A DNA stretch of 64,000 nt from Dryococelus australis (taxonomy: Eukaryota; Arthropoda; Insecta; Phasmatodea; Phasmatidae), in the NCBI GenBank assembly GCA_029891345.1, contig CM056998.1:174168239-174232238 (forward strand), given 5' to 3'. The notes beneath the pieces are model-generated. The model was not told the DNA's origin. It made no database searches and worked only from the letters and a program-made list of their open reading frames with translations. The translations under genes were made by a program, and so were the position numbers. Position 1 is the stretch's first letter, and each line of letters starts with the position of its first letter. This document shows, one piece after another, positions 1-10,848 of this stretch.

Positions 1-934
1 AGAATAGGGGCTTTTTCAATAAATCGAAAACATAATACCTGGATGTGTTAGATATGATTATTAGCAATCATACTTACTAGGAATTTTGGAGGGGCTTCAA
101 GTAGTTTGCTGTAAAAAATAAATAAAATATGATAGGGAAGAGGGTTATCAGAAAAGCTGTGTTTATGCTATAAAACACTTTTAATTTATGTAGAATATAT
201 TTATATAGGGTCGCGTAATTGTTTTACCTTGAAGAATACTGTTAGCAGCAAATATTTAATGTGTAAAATCTAATTTACAGGACATATTTATGCCGCCCTG
301 CTGAGGTTATACAAGTATACAACACAGGTATCAAACTGTCCGAAATCTGGTGAATTACTCAAGGCTTACGTTGTCTATATTCATGTACCTGATTGATATG
401 TATAGGGGCGTGAGTTTACAATTTACTAGAACGTATAAAATACAATAGTTTAACATAGGAACGGGTCCACATTGTGTGTTTACGTCGGCCAACATGTTTG
501 GCCTACTATGTATGGTACATGTATCAGTATTTGGCCTACTGTATGACTATGAAGTAGTAATGGTACGAAATGTACCATTATATTGTGTCTGTGTACCATT
601 GTATTTCTATGACAGAACAGAACCGATCGACAGTGCCGATGTACGTAGTTTCTGGTAAAATGGCAAGTAGTGCAGTTCGTGTTCAGGAAGTGTTGCCGCA
701 ATGCATAAACACATGTTTTATTGAAAGTCATGTTGATTGAAGTGTTAAATCTAATAATTGTGTGAAATTACAAGTGTTTCTATGCTATTATAGAAAGGGA
801 AAAGGGAAATTATTATATATGTGCGGTGATAAGCGTATCTATATAGAGTGGTCAAATGGACCAAAGTTGTGGGGTCCGTATTCGTAAAATCGTATGAATG
901 GCATGTGATTTGGTGATTATTAACTAAATTAAAT
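1..934. other. AT-rich DNA without recognisable gene
   Basis: No frame here shows a recognisable domain or convincing splice sites. Between about 487 and 610 there are short scattered repeats (two copies of TTGGCCTACT and several of GGTAC-type words) of unknown meaning. Confidence 0.6.
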
Positions 935-1690
935 TAATTTTTTGGGAAAGAAATTGCGGAAATTTCACTCAATTACACAGAACACAAATTTACTAGAGGC
1001 ATCAACATTTGACCAATAGAAACCCCAAAAATGATAGTGGGGAGGGTTATAAAGATCAGGGAATTGTGGGGTAAAACTAGTGAAACATATGTACAAAATT
1101 TAATATTTATTAATGAAAATATTTTAAATTGCAAAAATGCTGTACAAGCGTAGCCATACATTATGCACCGAGCCAGAGTCCCAACGCCAGCAGGAAAGTA
1201 AATCCCCAAAACAGCGATTCAAGGCATGACGGCAATTTTTTTTAGGTGGTGACGTTAGTGTTGCGCATCAGCGAAGCTTGAAGTTTGCCCATAAGTTATT
1301 GTCATGTGTAGCCTATTTGCCCTGAAAAATAATGTGTGTGTGTTTTGCAATTTAACATATTTTTGTAATATTACTGTAATATTGTCTCATGAAAACATGT
1401 TTAATTGCAACAAAATTGAACTAAACATGACCTAAATTGACAATGTTATCAATACAATGTAGAAATACTGTATTGGGGACGGCTGTGAACTGGAGGGAAA
1501 TTGAGGGGTAAAAGTTTATAATGAAAATTACATATTTTGTATTTTTTTAACCCACAATTTCCCTGATCTTCATAGCCCTCCCCACTATAGTTTTTAGGGT
1601 TTCTATTGGTCAAATGTTGATGCCCTTAGTAAATTCGTATTCTTTGGATTTATACCACTTTCCAAAATTTTTTTCATATAACCCCCTATT
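935..1690. mobile_element. foldback (MITE-like) element with long inverted arms
   Basis: The stretch 987-1078 recurs as its reverse complement at 1548-1636. Both arms contain CATCAACATTTGACCAATAG, a purine-rich GGGGAGGG block and GGGAA(A)TTGTGGG. Weaker similarity continues outwards to about 935 and 1690. The ~470 bp between the arms has no coding signal. Long arms, small size and no ORF fit a non-autonomous DNA transposon. I could not fix the exact termini or a target duplication. Confidence 0.6.
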
Positions 1691-2678
1691 CTTAAGAATT
1701 ACCGTATGCTGAAACACTATACCCGTTAAGGGCTGTCTACAATTGGCTGTTCCTGTGGATGTGGAGGTCTTCGAAACTCTGCATCAAGTGATGTCACATT
1801 GACACAGTCCGAATATGGTCAACAAATGCGTTGTCCGAAGTGAGCTTTCAGAATCTGACACTATGTCGCAGTAAATTCGGTAGGCCTATATTAATTGTTA
1901 CAGAGTAATTTTTAAATTTGCTGAATTTTTATATATTTAATATTTTACGAGACAGGTGATTCGCATGTTTATTTATAATATACACCTTATTTGTTTTATT
2001 TTAAATGATTTGCCAACTGGCTATTTTTATTTTTTCAACCTTCCTATTAAATAGTTCAGACCAAATGAAGACATCACTAATTACTTATTAAGTTAGCATT
2101 TCATCATATTTATTTTGAGAAAACCCACCTTGCACATCCATTGTTTACATTAATAATGTAAACATTCCACAAATGAGTGTAAAAGTATTTGAAGTCTTCT
2201 TCTTTTTCTGCCAGCTTGGTACACAACGTAGGACAAAAATTCAGTTTTCTGAATGGTTCAACTTGGGTCAGCACCATGACGTCAGAGGGTTGCAGGTCCG
2301 TCTAGAAGGGGGGCAGTTGGGTACATATCGTGAGGGGCCCCAGAAGGTAGAAACTAAAAAAAAAAAAAAATTCTTTATGTTAATCTACCCTTTTGATCAA
2401 ACATTCTTAGCATCAGTGCTCAGTGACTGATTTAACCATGCTAAACATCCAGGACAAACCCAGGGGCATGCTAGTACTTGGGAAGGGTGCTTTCTCTGTT
2501 GTGCTGTGTGCAGCCCTTACATAGAGAGGGGTGTATTAAACCATAAATCAACCCTCATCGGCAAGTAGTACCATTAGTCAGGCAGCCACTAGTTCGGAGT
2601 ATTCTTTCAGAGAGATAAGTCAGTGTAACGTGACTTGAGATCACCGGCATCCTAGTTCGGTTTGCGTGCTCTGAGCGC
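1691..2678. other. no gene seen
   Basis: AT-rich sequence with a 13-A run near 2357. ORFs here are short and look random. Confidence 0.5.
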
Positions 2679-2721
2679 ATGTCATGTTTATTCACGAAGT
2701 TTGAAAAGACAACAATATGTG
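2679..2721 (+). CDS. candidate 5' coding exon (speculative)
   Basis: An ATG at 2679 opens a 14-codon frame (MSCLFTKFEKTTIC plus one base). It ends at a strong splice-donor match, GTAAGTATTTTTT, from 2722. About 100 bp upstream is moderately GC-richer, which could be a 5' leader. The exon ends in phase 1 and does not join in frame to the exon candidate at 10728, so another exon would be needed. I do not recognise the peptide; a chance donor is quite possible. Confidence 0.25.
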
Positions 2722-3255
2722 GTAAGTATTTTTTGCGCTATCTGTAATTTGTATCTGTATCTAATGCACTTGCATTTAGTAATCACATCCTAAAAACATT
2801 CCTTGGTTCAAGATACAGACGGTTTCAAATATGTATTTGCGACTGATTGGGCCAATTGTGGTTAATTTCTTGTTTTATAATTAATTTTAATATAAAGCTT
2901 GGAAAATAACGGCGTATTATTTACAGAGCTGTTTGTGGTGAAAATAACTGGTTGCTTTCTTCAGTATTCTAGACAAAGTTTTTATTTTGAGAATTTTTAC
3001 TTTGTTGTGGTTTTTTTTTTTAATTCTGCGAAGGAAACTTAATAACTAGTATACTCATCTATGTATTTAGGGTAATCCTACACTTCCTCACATAACCATT
3101 ATACCATAGTTACTCGTTTTTATATGTACTTTTTATTATGTGCACCTACTAATGATGAATAAAGAAAATTTCCCCCAGTCTTTGAGTATTTTAAATTTAT
3201 AATTTTTTTGTGTATTTTATTGAAATCATACTTATAGGTACAGTACACAGTGACT
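2722..3255. other. no gene seen
   Basis: AT-rich, with homopolymer T runs. Nothing recognisable; an intron of the candidate exon just before it is possible. Confidence 0.5.
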
Positions 3256-3660
3256 GTAATTCAGGGATATAGGCTGTTCACTGTAAAATGAGCACTTTTG
3301 AAAGCCCTGCTTAAGATCCACTTGTATACACGTTGTGTATTCCTCCGCCTTATGTAAAATTAACATTGCTATGGGCCTCATCACTTTATTCATCTGTCGA
3401 TCAAGTGAATCTGTGTGGAATTATTAAGAAACTAAATTCTTCACAAATATTCTCATTTTTACACTTAGATGCATTAATAAAACAGAAAGCGAAGGAAATA
3501 ATTTTAAGTTATCACAAATAGATACCTACCACTCTTTATTTGACATTAAAATATGGAACTACTTTTTAGCCATCGTTACCAACTTTATTGGATGAATTGA
3601 AAATTGAATGGAAAATTGGATCAGTGTGCCCGTTAAAATATATGCATGCAGGGGCAGTGA
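3256..3660 (+). repeat. R2 interspersed repeat, copy 1
   Basis: This sequence recurs, inverted, at 10300-10672 and, more diverged, at 6990-7145. A fragment lies at 42841-42900. Shared landmarks in order are GGCTGTTCACTGTAAAATGA, CCCTGCTTAAGATC, AAAATTAACATTGC, CATCACTTTATTCAT and GTTACCAACTTTA. No copy holds a long ORF. It is a moderately old family of unknown class; no terminal repeats were identified. Confidence 0.6.
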
Positions 3661-4775
3661 CTTTTTCTGAGGTTCATTTCTAAAGTGCTCACATCATCAT
3701 GAACACCCTTTAATTTTGTATTATAAGTTCATCCAGTGCTTGGTGTTTACTATTGTCTCGTTAGACGTTATGAGCTAGATTGAATACCATATTTTTGCTA
3801 TAAAACAAAGAAATTTTGAGTTAATTCCTTGAACTTCTTAAAACATGTGTGTGATTTCCACGTGTGGGTTTACATTAAAAAAATTATAGCTTAAGAATTA
3901 TATAGTAATAGCCGATCGTGAAAATGTTACCACATATTTTCTATTTACGAATCTCAATCCACATATTGGTTTGGATTCTAGCAAACAAATAAATTCTAAC
4001 TTCTCGAGATAAATGTGTCCCTGTTTAAATTTTGGTAATAATGAATCACAAAAAAAAAACATAATAAAAGCAGCATTTAGGCTTATCAATATTCAAGGAG
4101 GTTATTTTCTAGCAGAGACTCTTCTCATTGTTAATTTAATTCACAAATATAATCATAAACACTATCACAAATTTGCACCAACACTACATACTGATGTTTT
4201 GAGTGATCACTTCCACAGAAGATTTAAAATAGAGCTACTCCTTGTAACTCTTCAGGAAAAGCCAACAACGTACACAGAGGTGTAACTAGAAACTTGCCAC
4301 CGTCAATCTCTCATATGCCCCCCGAAGGCCTGTCACGATACCAGGAACCGAAGTTTCCATAACTCATTAAGTGTGTTTGCAAATCTAATTGCAGTCCGAC
4401 AGACTTGGGTCAAATCACTGAGCCGACTGCGGGCTGCAGTATTTGTGTTTAAGCTGAGCTCCGGGCCCGTATTTATAGCTGCTAACCACTGATGCTATCT
4501 TAGTAAATTTATGTGTAGGTGTTATCGGCAAGGGAGTGAAACTCGACACCAGTCGCCCGACTGGCATGTTATAGTATCACAGAAAATTGCACGACTTTGG
4601 AAATGTTTTATAAGGGCCCCATCAAGCATTTTTTAGTTAACTTATATTTATATGTTACAGATATGTAATATTATTGTCTGGATAAGCATAATGATCCACA
4701 TTAGGAATATGAAACTCTAATTACAATTTATATGCCAAATACTTATAAATTATTTCTGTGTGTATTATGTGTGTA

Positions 4776-4777
<2 letters not shown>
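3661..4777. other. no gene recognised; one 90-codon ORF
   Basis: A plus-strand ORF at 4013-4285 (90 codons, with HKFAPTLHTDVLSDHFHRRF in its second half) has a less random composition than its surroundings. I do not recognise it, and it lacks a splice context. The rest is AT-rich non-coding DNA. Confidence 0.35.

Positions 4778-4858
<81 letters not shown>
4778..4858. repeat. (TA)n microsatellite
   Basis: About 80 bp of pure TA dinucleotide abut the left end of an X1.9 copy, whose first bases (expected TGACGC) read ACGC here. The target was probably TA-rich or the end has been eroded by slippage. Confidence 0.95.
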
Positions 4859-4860
<2 letters not shown>

Positions 4861-5884
4861 GCTGTCGGGTGAGACACGAGATGAATGATGACACAAATAC
4901 TTACTGGTAATTTGGGCTCCAGCGGTGCTTCCCAATCACCGCACTATTGATACTCAGGGTTCTCAGGGATGTTGTGGGTTCTATGTGTCCGTCTCACCCG
5001 TGCATACTTACAAACACGGCAATACTAAACTTTTAACGAAATCACTGAAATAAACAATAGATGAAACATATGTGGCTAGGACACTGTCACTACTGAATAA
5101 AGAATTGATTTCACTGTAGACTTCTTTTTTAATTGATATTGTGTATACACATCAACATGCCAATGAAATGGTTACCTCGGTCATGACTAGCCAATTCCGC
5201 TTGGGTGCTCCCCAACCAGTAATTAATCTAGCGCACGCCTAAATGGATGATCTCACAGAGGTGCGTGAAAGCACAGCCTTCAAAAGGGAAGAGGGCCGAC
5301 AGCTGCTGGGGTGGACTGATGGTTTTTCACTGAAGACAGGACACTGTGAATTATACATGAAAACCCTTAATACACATTAACACAAGTGATTACTCGGCAT
5401 CACCAACGCAAACTCGTCGGGGCTCGCCCTCCAGCATATAGTTAGTGTGGTGATGGCCTATACACAGAGCCGGCTAGGACAGGAGTAATGACACCGTACA
5501 CTAATTATACAATTACATAGACCCTTGAATGAGACATGAAATAAGATGGGACACGAGATGAATATTCACAATAAACACACACATGTGTGAAAACAAGCTT
5601 AGGTGGAGCGGATGCTGCTGGATGAAGTTCATAGCAGACCACGTGGTGCAGGTGAAATTGCAATATTTCTGCATGGAAACGGCAAACTAAATTCAGATAA
5701 AATATTATTTGTGTTGAGCAAGTGATTCTCTTTACGATTAGCATTGTTAGAGACTTGTAACATGCCTGATGGCTGTAAAATCAAACATTACTGTGACAGC
5801 ATGGTCAAGTACAAAAAACAGAAATTTACATGAAAAATACATTAAACCCTGAATTAAAAATACATAGAACCCTGAAATAAATGA

Positions 5885-6130
5885 TTGCACATTCAATGTT
5901 ATATAAATAAACTCTTAAAATGCAATAATAGCGTATACAAATATTTGGCTTCAGTCGGCCACGTGGTTGTACGTGATGTTGCCGTAAAATATTCAAACAT
6001 GAAAATTACCCTTAAATACGTACAGAAAAATAAAGCTCTTAAAATTGAGTGTAGCAATTATGCAAAAGTTACAATGAAATGCCATAAACATAGGCGGATG
6101 GCGTCTGATTCAGATGCGCTGGTCGCGTGA
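5885..6130 (+). CDS. small conserved ORF-a of X1.9 (doubtful coding)
   Basis: 81 codons. The same frame is open in copy B (minus 24998-25381, 127 codons, running on further), copy F (59005-59304, 99 codons) and partly in copy C (45403-45627). It is stopped in copies D and G. The most constant part reads DVAVKYSNTKITLKY. The protein is basic, with no signal peptide, membrane segment or known domain. High nucleotide identity between copies could keep the frame open by chance; a synonymous/nonsynonymous test is needed before calling it a gene. Confidence 0.25.
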   Translation: MHIQCYINKLLKCNNSVYKYLASVGHVVVRDVAVKYSNMKITLKYVQKNKALKIECSNYAKVTMKCHKHRRMASDSDALVA

Positions 6131-6458
6131 CCTCTCCGACATCTTTCTCCTTCTCCTCGATTAAGTGAACAATGCCACAAGGGCATAAGAAATTAGTAAA
6201 GTGGGAGCATAATGCTGGGCAAATTGTCTGGCAAAAACGTACACAAGCAAAGATGAACCGGTAAACTACATGGACTATGGAAACCTACATCAGTGAACCA
6301 AAGTTATAGTGCGCGCGTGACAGTGTCTTACCTTGCCAGCTCTCCTCGACAGACTGTCCAGATACAAGCGTCTCACGGTCCGTTCATGACCGCTTACGGG
6401 GTTCTCATAAGCGGAAGTGCTATGCACGCCGTTTGAATTATTTTAAAGTGAAACTAAA

Positions 6459-6650
6459 ATGGCACAAATTAAATTAGACATTGTTTTACATTTCTTGAAT
6501 TTTGTTATGGATTTCAATATTATTTTTATGTGTCTTTGTGGTGGCGTTCATGCCAGAATATTAAGTGTTCTTAATCTTGGCTCCACAGGCACTTTGAATA
6601 TTCATAACCAAACAATTAAAATTATTACAAGCACTGTAAAACATTTTTGA
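6459..6650 (+). CDS. small conserved ORF-b of X1.9 (doubtful coding)
   Basis: 63 codons starting MAQIKLDIVLHF and containing HARILSVLNLG. The same start and frame occur in copies D (minus, within 47258-47506), F (59532-59768) and G (9827-10063). Copy B is shortened near the end; copy C has lost the ATG. No domain is recognised; the middle is hydrophobic but short. Preservation in most copies is suggestive, but expected for young repeats even without selection. Confidence 0.25.
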   Translation: MAQIKLDIVLHFLNFVMDFNIIFMCLCGGVHARILSVLNLGSTGTLNIHNQTIKIITSTVKHF

Positions 6651-6787
6651 CATATTAAACACATTTTACCCTGAAATTAACATTTATAGGAAAGTTTAAA
6701 ATTGTCGGCCTCTTTGCACACGTGCTGGACAGGTGACACGTGAGTGCAGTCATGGGCTCTAGCGCTGCTGGCTGTTAGCTGGTGTCA

Positions 6788-6860
6788 AAAAAAATACATA
6801 TATGTATACACACACATACATATACTCACACATAGATATATACACACACAAGTGCACTAC
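6788..6860. repeat. A-run plus (CA/TA)n microsatellite
   Basis: An A8 run then alternating ATACAC/ACATAT dinucleotide-rich sequence, immediately outside the right end of X1.9 copy A. Both sides of this insertion are therefore simple TA-rich repeat. Confidence 0.85.
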
Positions 6861-6989
6861 CTTGACATTTATTCTAAATTTGTGTTCGACAAAGTTATCT
6901 ATCGCTTCTCCACATTTAGCTTCCCAGCTACAGACAACTTCATAGAAATTAGTGCTAATCCTGTCACTGTTTTTTGACCCATAGTTCTT

Positions 6990-7145
6990 AATTAAGCACT
7001 TCTGAAAGACTTGCTTAAGGTCTATTTTTGTGCTCATTTTGTATTCTTCTGCCTTAACTAAAATTTACACTCCAATGGACCTTATGGCTTTATTAGTGCA
7101 TAAGTCGAGTGAAAACATGAGTTTGTTAGGAGTTTATTTTAAGAT
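6990..7145 (+). repeat. R2 interspersed repeat, copy 2 (diverged)
   Basis: Alignable by eye to copy 1 from GAGCACTTTTGAAAG onwards (here AAGCACTTCTGAAAG), through the TTGCTTAAG and CTTTATT landmarks, at roughly 70% identity. It begins about 200 bp beyond the end of X1.9 copy A. Confidence 0.5.
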
Positions 7146-9096
7146 TGGAAAATGAAAGCTCTTCACTAGCATATTCAAATTTTGCAGATTTAGGGCCTGG
7201 CACACCAAAGTTGGGTATCCTATCACTCAAACCATTGAAACAAGATTATTTTTCCGACTGAAATTTTTGGGATCACTTAACCATTCGTCTTTAAAGAGTT
7301 TGTCGCTCTTTTCTATGTGAGTACGAATAACTTCAAGTTGAATGTACCAGTATATTTCATAGATATTATGTTTGCAATGTTTAAGCACGAATTAATAGGC
7401 AGGTGGACAAGTGTAGTCGACGAGTTACAAATGCAGAGTGAATATAGTTACAAGTTTTGACATTCTTTATCATACTGCTCGCTGGCCTTGACCACAGTCA
7501 AATCAGACTGCATAAGCAGAGACGTTGCGGCATAGGAATGCAAATATTTAACATACTCTCACCAATCACTGTGCCACACCACTAATATGACTATATCATA
7601 GACATATTATTTATTGCAGTATTTAAGCCAAAAAACTTAATGGTAAAAATTTTACATTGTATTGATATAATTGTAGGAATGAATGTCTAACCAGGGCCGA
7701 ATTTAACTACTGGCACACCTCTGGGCCATCACACTTTTTTTCTGCTATGAGCACAAAATCTCTCATATAACGAACCAACATATCACATAACTGACATAAC
7801 ACATATTTATTCACAGTTTGTCAAACACATTTAACTAACAGGTTAGTGCTTTATGTCTTGCTTTTTCATTTGCATATTTCTTTATAACATCGTTATAGTC
7901 CAGTTTCATAGTTAAGAGTCGGAGGGACTTGACCCGAAATATGTGATTTTCTCACCGGATAGATACATGGTAAATCATTGTTGTTATGCTCATTTTACAC
8001 GCCGACTGTTGGGCTGTTGAGGATTAGAGTTACAGCAGCCTGTCTTGTTGCTGTTCCCATGTACCTTAGAATGCTAAAGAGACATGCCTGGATCCCGCTT
8101 TCTGCTACAGTTTTGATGTTTGGCAGTCTGAAGTTATGAATTAGTGGGAATAGTGTAAAACGGTTTTCAAATTCTTTGATATTTGTTCTGAAATATATTA
8201 GTACGTGTACAAATGTACTATGGAAAATGATATGCAATATATACACTTAAGAGAAACTTTTATGTTTCAATTTTTAATTACTTTAATATAGATAATTACT
8301 TTTAATATAATATTAATTTATTATATACTATAAATTTTAGTTTAATTGAAAAACATTTCAATGGCCTATTTCTATTTGAATAGTTTTAAATTTTTTGTAT
8401 TAGTGGGGCGTTTGGGAGTGGAACAGAGAAATTTAGTAGAAAACCATGATAATATAGCCATATTAATTACAGGAATTTTTTTCTCAGTGAAGGAAAACAG
8501 GATTTTTGGCCATTTGTAATTAACCATATTTTTGTTGTAACAAAAGTTATTCATAATTTTATTATAAATATTCCCGAACAGAAACAACAATCAGGTTACC
8601 AATGTTTTGCACTATATAAAACAGTAATGCAAATATCGGATTTATTGACTAAAAAAATGGCAAAGTCTTAACATTTTTTCTTGGTATGAAATCACTTTTT
8701 CATCATTCAACTATGTTGTATACTTACTTTCGGCAGATTGTTTCTAGTTTATTTACACAGGTGAAATCTTTCATTCAGTTCACGCCCGAAAAAAAATTAT
8801 TTTCTTACTAACAATACTGAAACAATGAGCAAATTTTGGCCATTGTATTTTAAATTTACATAGCATAACATTTAGGACATAAGTCTATGTGATTAATTTT
8901 GTTTTTACAGTACATTTGAAACTAAGACATAAAGATTGGGCATTCTACTCGCATATCTGTACTGCAGTATACATGACTTATTGGTGTGCTATCAGAATAT
9001 AATTGTTTAAAAATGGACATCTTGCTACGAGCCAACTTGGTTTTATACAACGGGAAACAGTTAGAATCGACAAACACGAAACAATACATACTGCAA
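7146..9096. other. mostly featureless AT-rich DNA
   Basis: No domain found apart from the exon candidate listed for 8009-8206. 8240-8400 is extremely AT-rich. Confidence 0.5.
8009..8206 (-). CDS. candidate terminal exon, unknown protein
   Basis: On the minus strand a TACTAAT branch-point-like word and TATATTTCAG precede an open stretch of about 65 codons that ends in TAA. The peptide (NIKEFENRF... LPNIKTVAESGIQACLFSI... TLILNSPTVGV) has a balanced, protein-like composition unlike the surrounding AT-rich ORFs. I cannot match it to a family, and no upstream exon was found in the flanks. It could be a transposon remnant. Confidence 0.3.
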
Positions 9097-10215
9097 CTAC
9101 TAAATTCAGATAAAATATTATTCGTGTTGAGCAAGTGATTCTCTTTACAATTAACGTTGTTACAGGCTTGTAACCTGCCTGATGGCGGTGAAATCAAACA
9201 TTACTGTGACAACATGGTCAAGTACAAAAAACAGAAATTTACATGAAAAATACATTGAACCCTGAATGAAAAATACATAGAACCCTGAAATAAATGATTG
9301 CACATACAATGCTATATAAATAAGCTCTTAAAACGCAATGATGGCGTATACAAAGACTTGGCTTCAATCCGCAACGTGGTTATACGTGATGTTGCCGTAT
9401 AATATTCAAACACGAAAATTACTCTTAAATACATACATAAAAATAAAGCTCTCAAAATTGTGTGTAGCAATATGCAGAAGTTACACTGAAATTCCATAAA
9501 CATAGGCAGATTGCGTCTGATTCAAATGCGTGGGTAGCATGACCTCTGAGACATCTTTCTCCTCCTTCTCCTCGATTAAGTTAAAAATGCCATAAAGTGC
9601 GTAAAAAATTAGTAAAGCGGAACCATAATGCTGGGGAAAATGTCTGGCAAAAACGTACACAAGCAAATATTAACTGGTAAACTACATGGACTATGGCAAC
9701 CTACATCAGTGAACAAAAGTTGTAGTGCGCACGTGACAGTGTCTTACCTTGCCAGCTCTTCTCAACAGACTGTCCAGATACAAGCGTCACACTGTCCTAT
9801 CATGGCCGTCTACGGGGTTCGCATAAGTGGAAGTGCTATGCATGCTGAGTGAAATATTTTATATTGAAAATAAAATGGCACAAATTAAATTGGATATTGT
9901 TTTGCATTTCTATAATTTTGCTACGAATTTCAATATTATTTTAATGTCTCTTTGTGATGGCGTTCATGCCAAAATATTAAGTGTTCTTAATCTCGGTGCC
10001 GCGGGCACTTGGAATATTCATAACCAAACAATTAAAATTAGTACAAATACTAAAACATTTTAAGGCATATTAAACACTGTAAAGACATACATTGTACCCT
10101 GAAATTAACATTTATAGGAAAGTTCAAAATTATCGGCCTCTTTGCGCACGTGCGGGACACGTGACACGTGAGTGCCGTCATGGCCTCTAGCACTGCTGGC
10201 TATTAGCCGGCATCA
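9097..10215 (+). mobile_element. X1.9 repeat, copy G (left end missing)
   Basis: Matches copies A and F from about the middle of the element (CTAAATTCAGATAAAATATT) to the right terminus GCCGGCATCA. The left ~800 bp, including the hairpin end, is absent. A small frame like ORF-c of other copies (9628-9852, 74 codons) and ORF-b (9827-10063) are open and overlap by about 25 bp. ORF-a is stopped. Confidence 0.8.
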
Positions 10216-10299
10216 AGTTTTCCATAGTGCCAACGTAGCATATACTTAACCTAGGAATTTTATTGCTTCCAACATCAACCTTATAAAAATATTACTACT

Positions 10300-10672
10300 C
10301 CTGCCTGGCATAAATTTTAAAGGGTGCATTGAGTGACATACACTCAGTAAAGTTGGTAACAATGGATGGAAATTACATATATTAACTTCAAATAAAGTAT
10401 GTTAGATAACCATCTGTGATAACTTAAATTATTTCTTTCGCCTTATTTTTTTTTAGTACATCTAAGTGTAAACATTAATAGATTTGTAAAATATTTACTT
10501 TGCTAATAATTCCACACTTTCACGTGATCGACGCATGAATAAAGTGATGAGGCCCATGGCAATGTTAATTTTACAAAATGTGGAAAATACACAACGTGCA
10601 TACAGGTAGATCTTAAGCAGGGCCTTCAAAAGTGCTCATTTTACAGTGAACAGCCTATATCAAGCTTGATTA
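10300..10672 (-). repeat. R2 interspersed repeat, copy 3 (inverted relative to copy 1)
   Basis: Reverse complement of the 3256-3660 copy at roughly 80% identity. It starts about 90 bp past the right end of X1.9 copy G and ends 55 bp before the exon candidate at 10728. Confidence 0.6.
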
Positions 10673-10727
10673 TTATACTTTGACACGTATTTTGTATTTA
10701 TGACTTTAGTGTTGTCATTCTTTCCAG

Positions 10728-10848
10728 CATGAAGTGTCTGTTACTGCAAGAAGATGACGAAAACATGTTTGATAGCCCGGCTATTGCAAGTGACCATGGA
10801 ATGTTCTGGAAAAACTCTAAGCATGTGTTTAAGATGATTGAAGGACAG
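10728..10848 (+). CDS. candidate internal coding exon, unknown protein
   Basis: A pyrimidine-rich acceptor (TTGTCATTCTTTCCAG) precedes 121 bp with one open frame, then a consensus donor CAG/GTAAGTTTT. The frame begins after one leftover base and gives 40 codons, including DENMFDSPAIASDHGMFW and KHVFKMIEGQ. Both splice signals are good and the composition is that of a conserved protein, so this is one of the best host-exon candidates here. The exon ends in phase 0. I do not recognise the family. Confidence 0.5.

Larger units (their letters stand above)
4859..6787 (+). mobile_element. X1.9 repeat, copy A (full length)
   Basis: This is one of seven copies in the window of an unclassified ~1.9 kb element, given the working name X1.9. 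Full copies start TGACGC(N)GTCGGGTGAGAC and end GCCGG(C)GTCA, so the two ends share only about 8 bp as an inverted repeat. Near the left end GGGTGAGAC pairs with GTCTCACCC about 130 bp inside (hairpin). Mid-element there are small ORFs shared by several copies, and near the right end CACGTG boxes. No transposase, RT or integrase is encoded. Copy A has lost the first TG next to the TA tract and has stops in the small ORFs. A non-autonomous DNA transposon is my best guess; a solo LTR is the alternative, because the ends are TG...CA. Confidence 0.8.

Noticed and set aside
4859-6787. X1.9 as a Helitron or Helentron
   Set aside because: The hairpin and lack of target duplication fit partly, but there is no CTRR end, the hairpin is at the wrong place for a simple Helitron, and insertion sites share no AT or TT rule.
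4859-6787. X1.9 as a solo LTR
   Set aside because: TG...CA ends would fit, but no 4-6 bp duplication flanks copies B, C or F, and no internal retroelement bounded by two copies was found.
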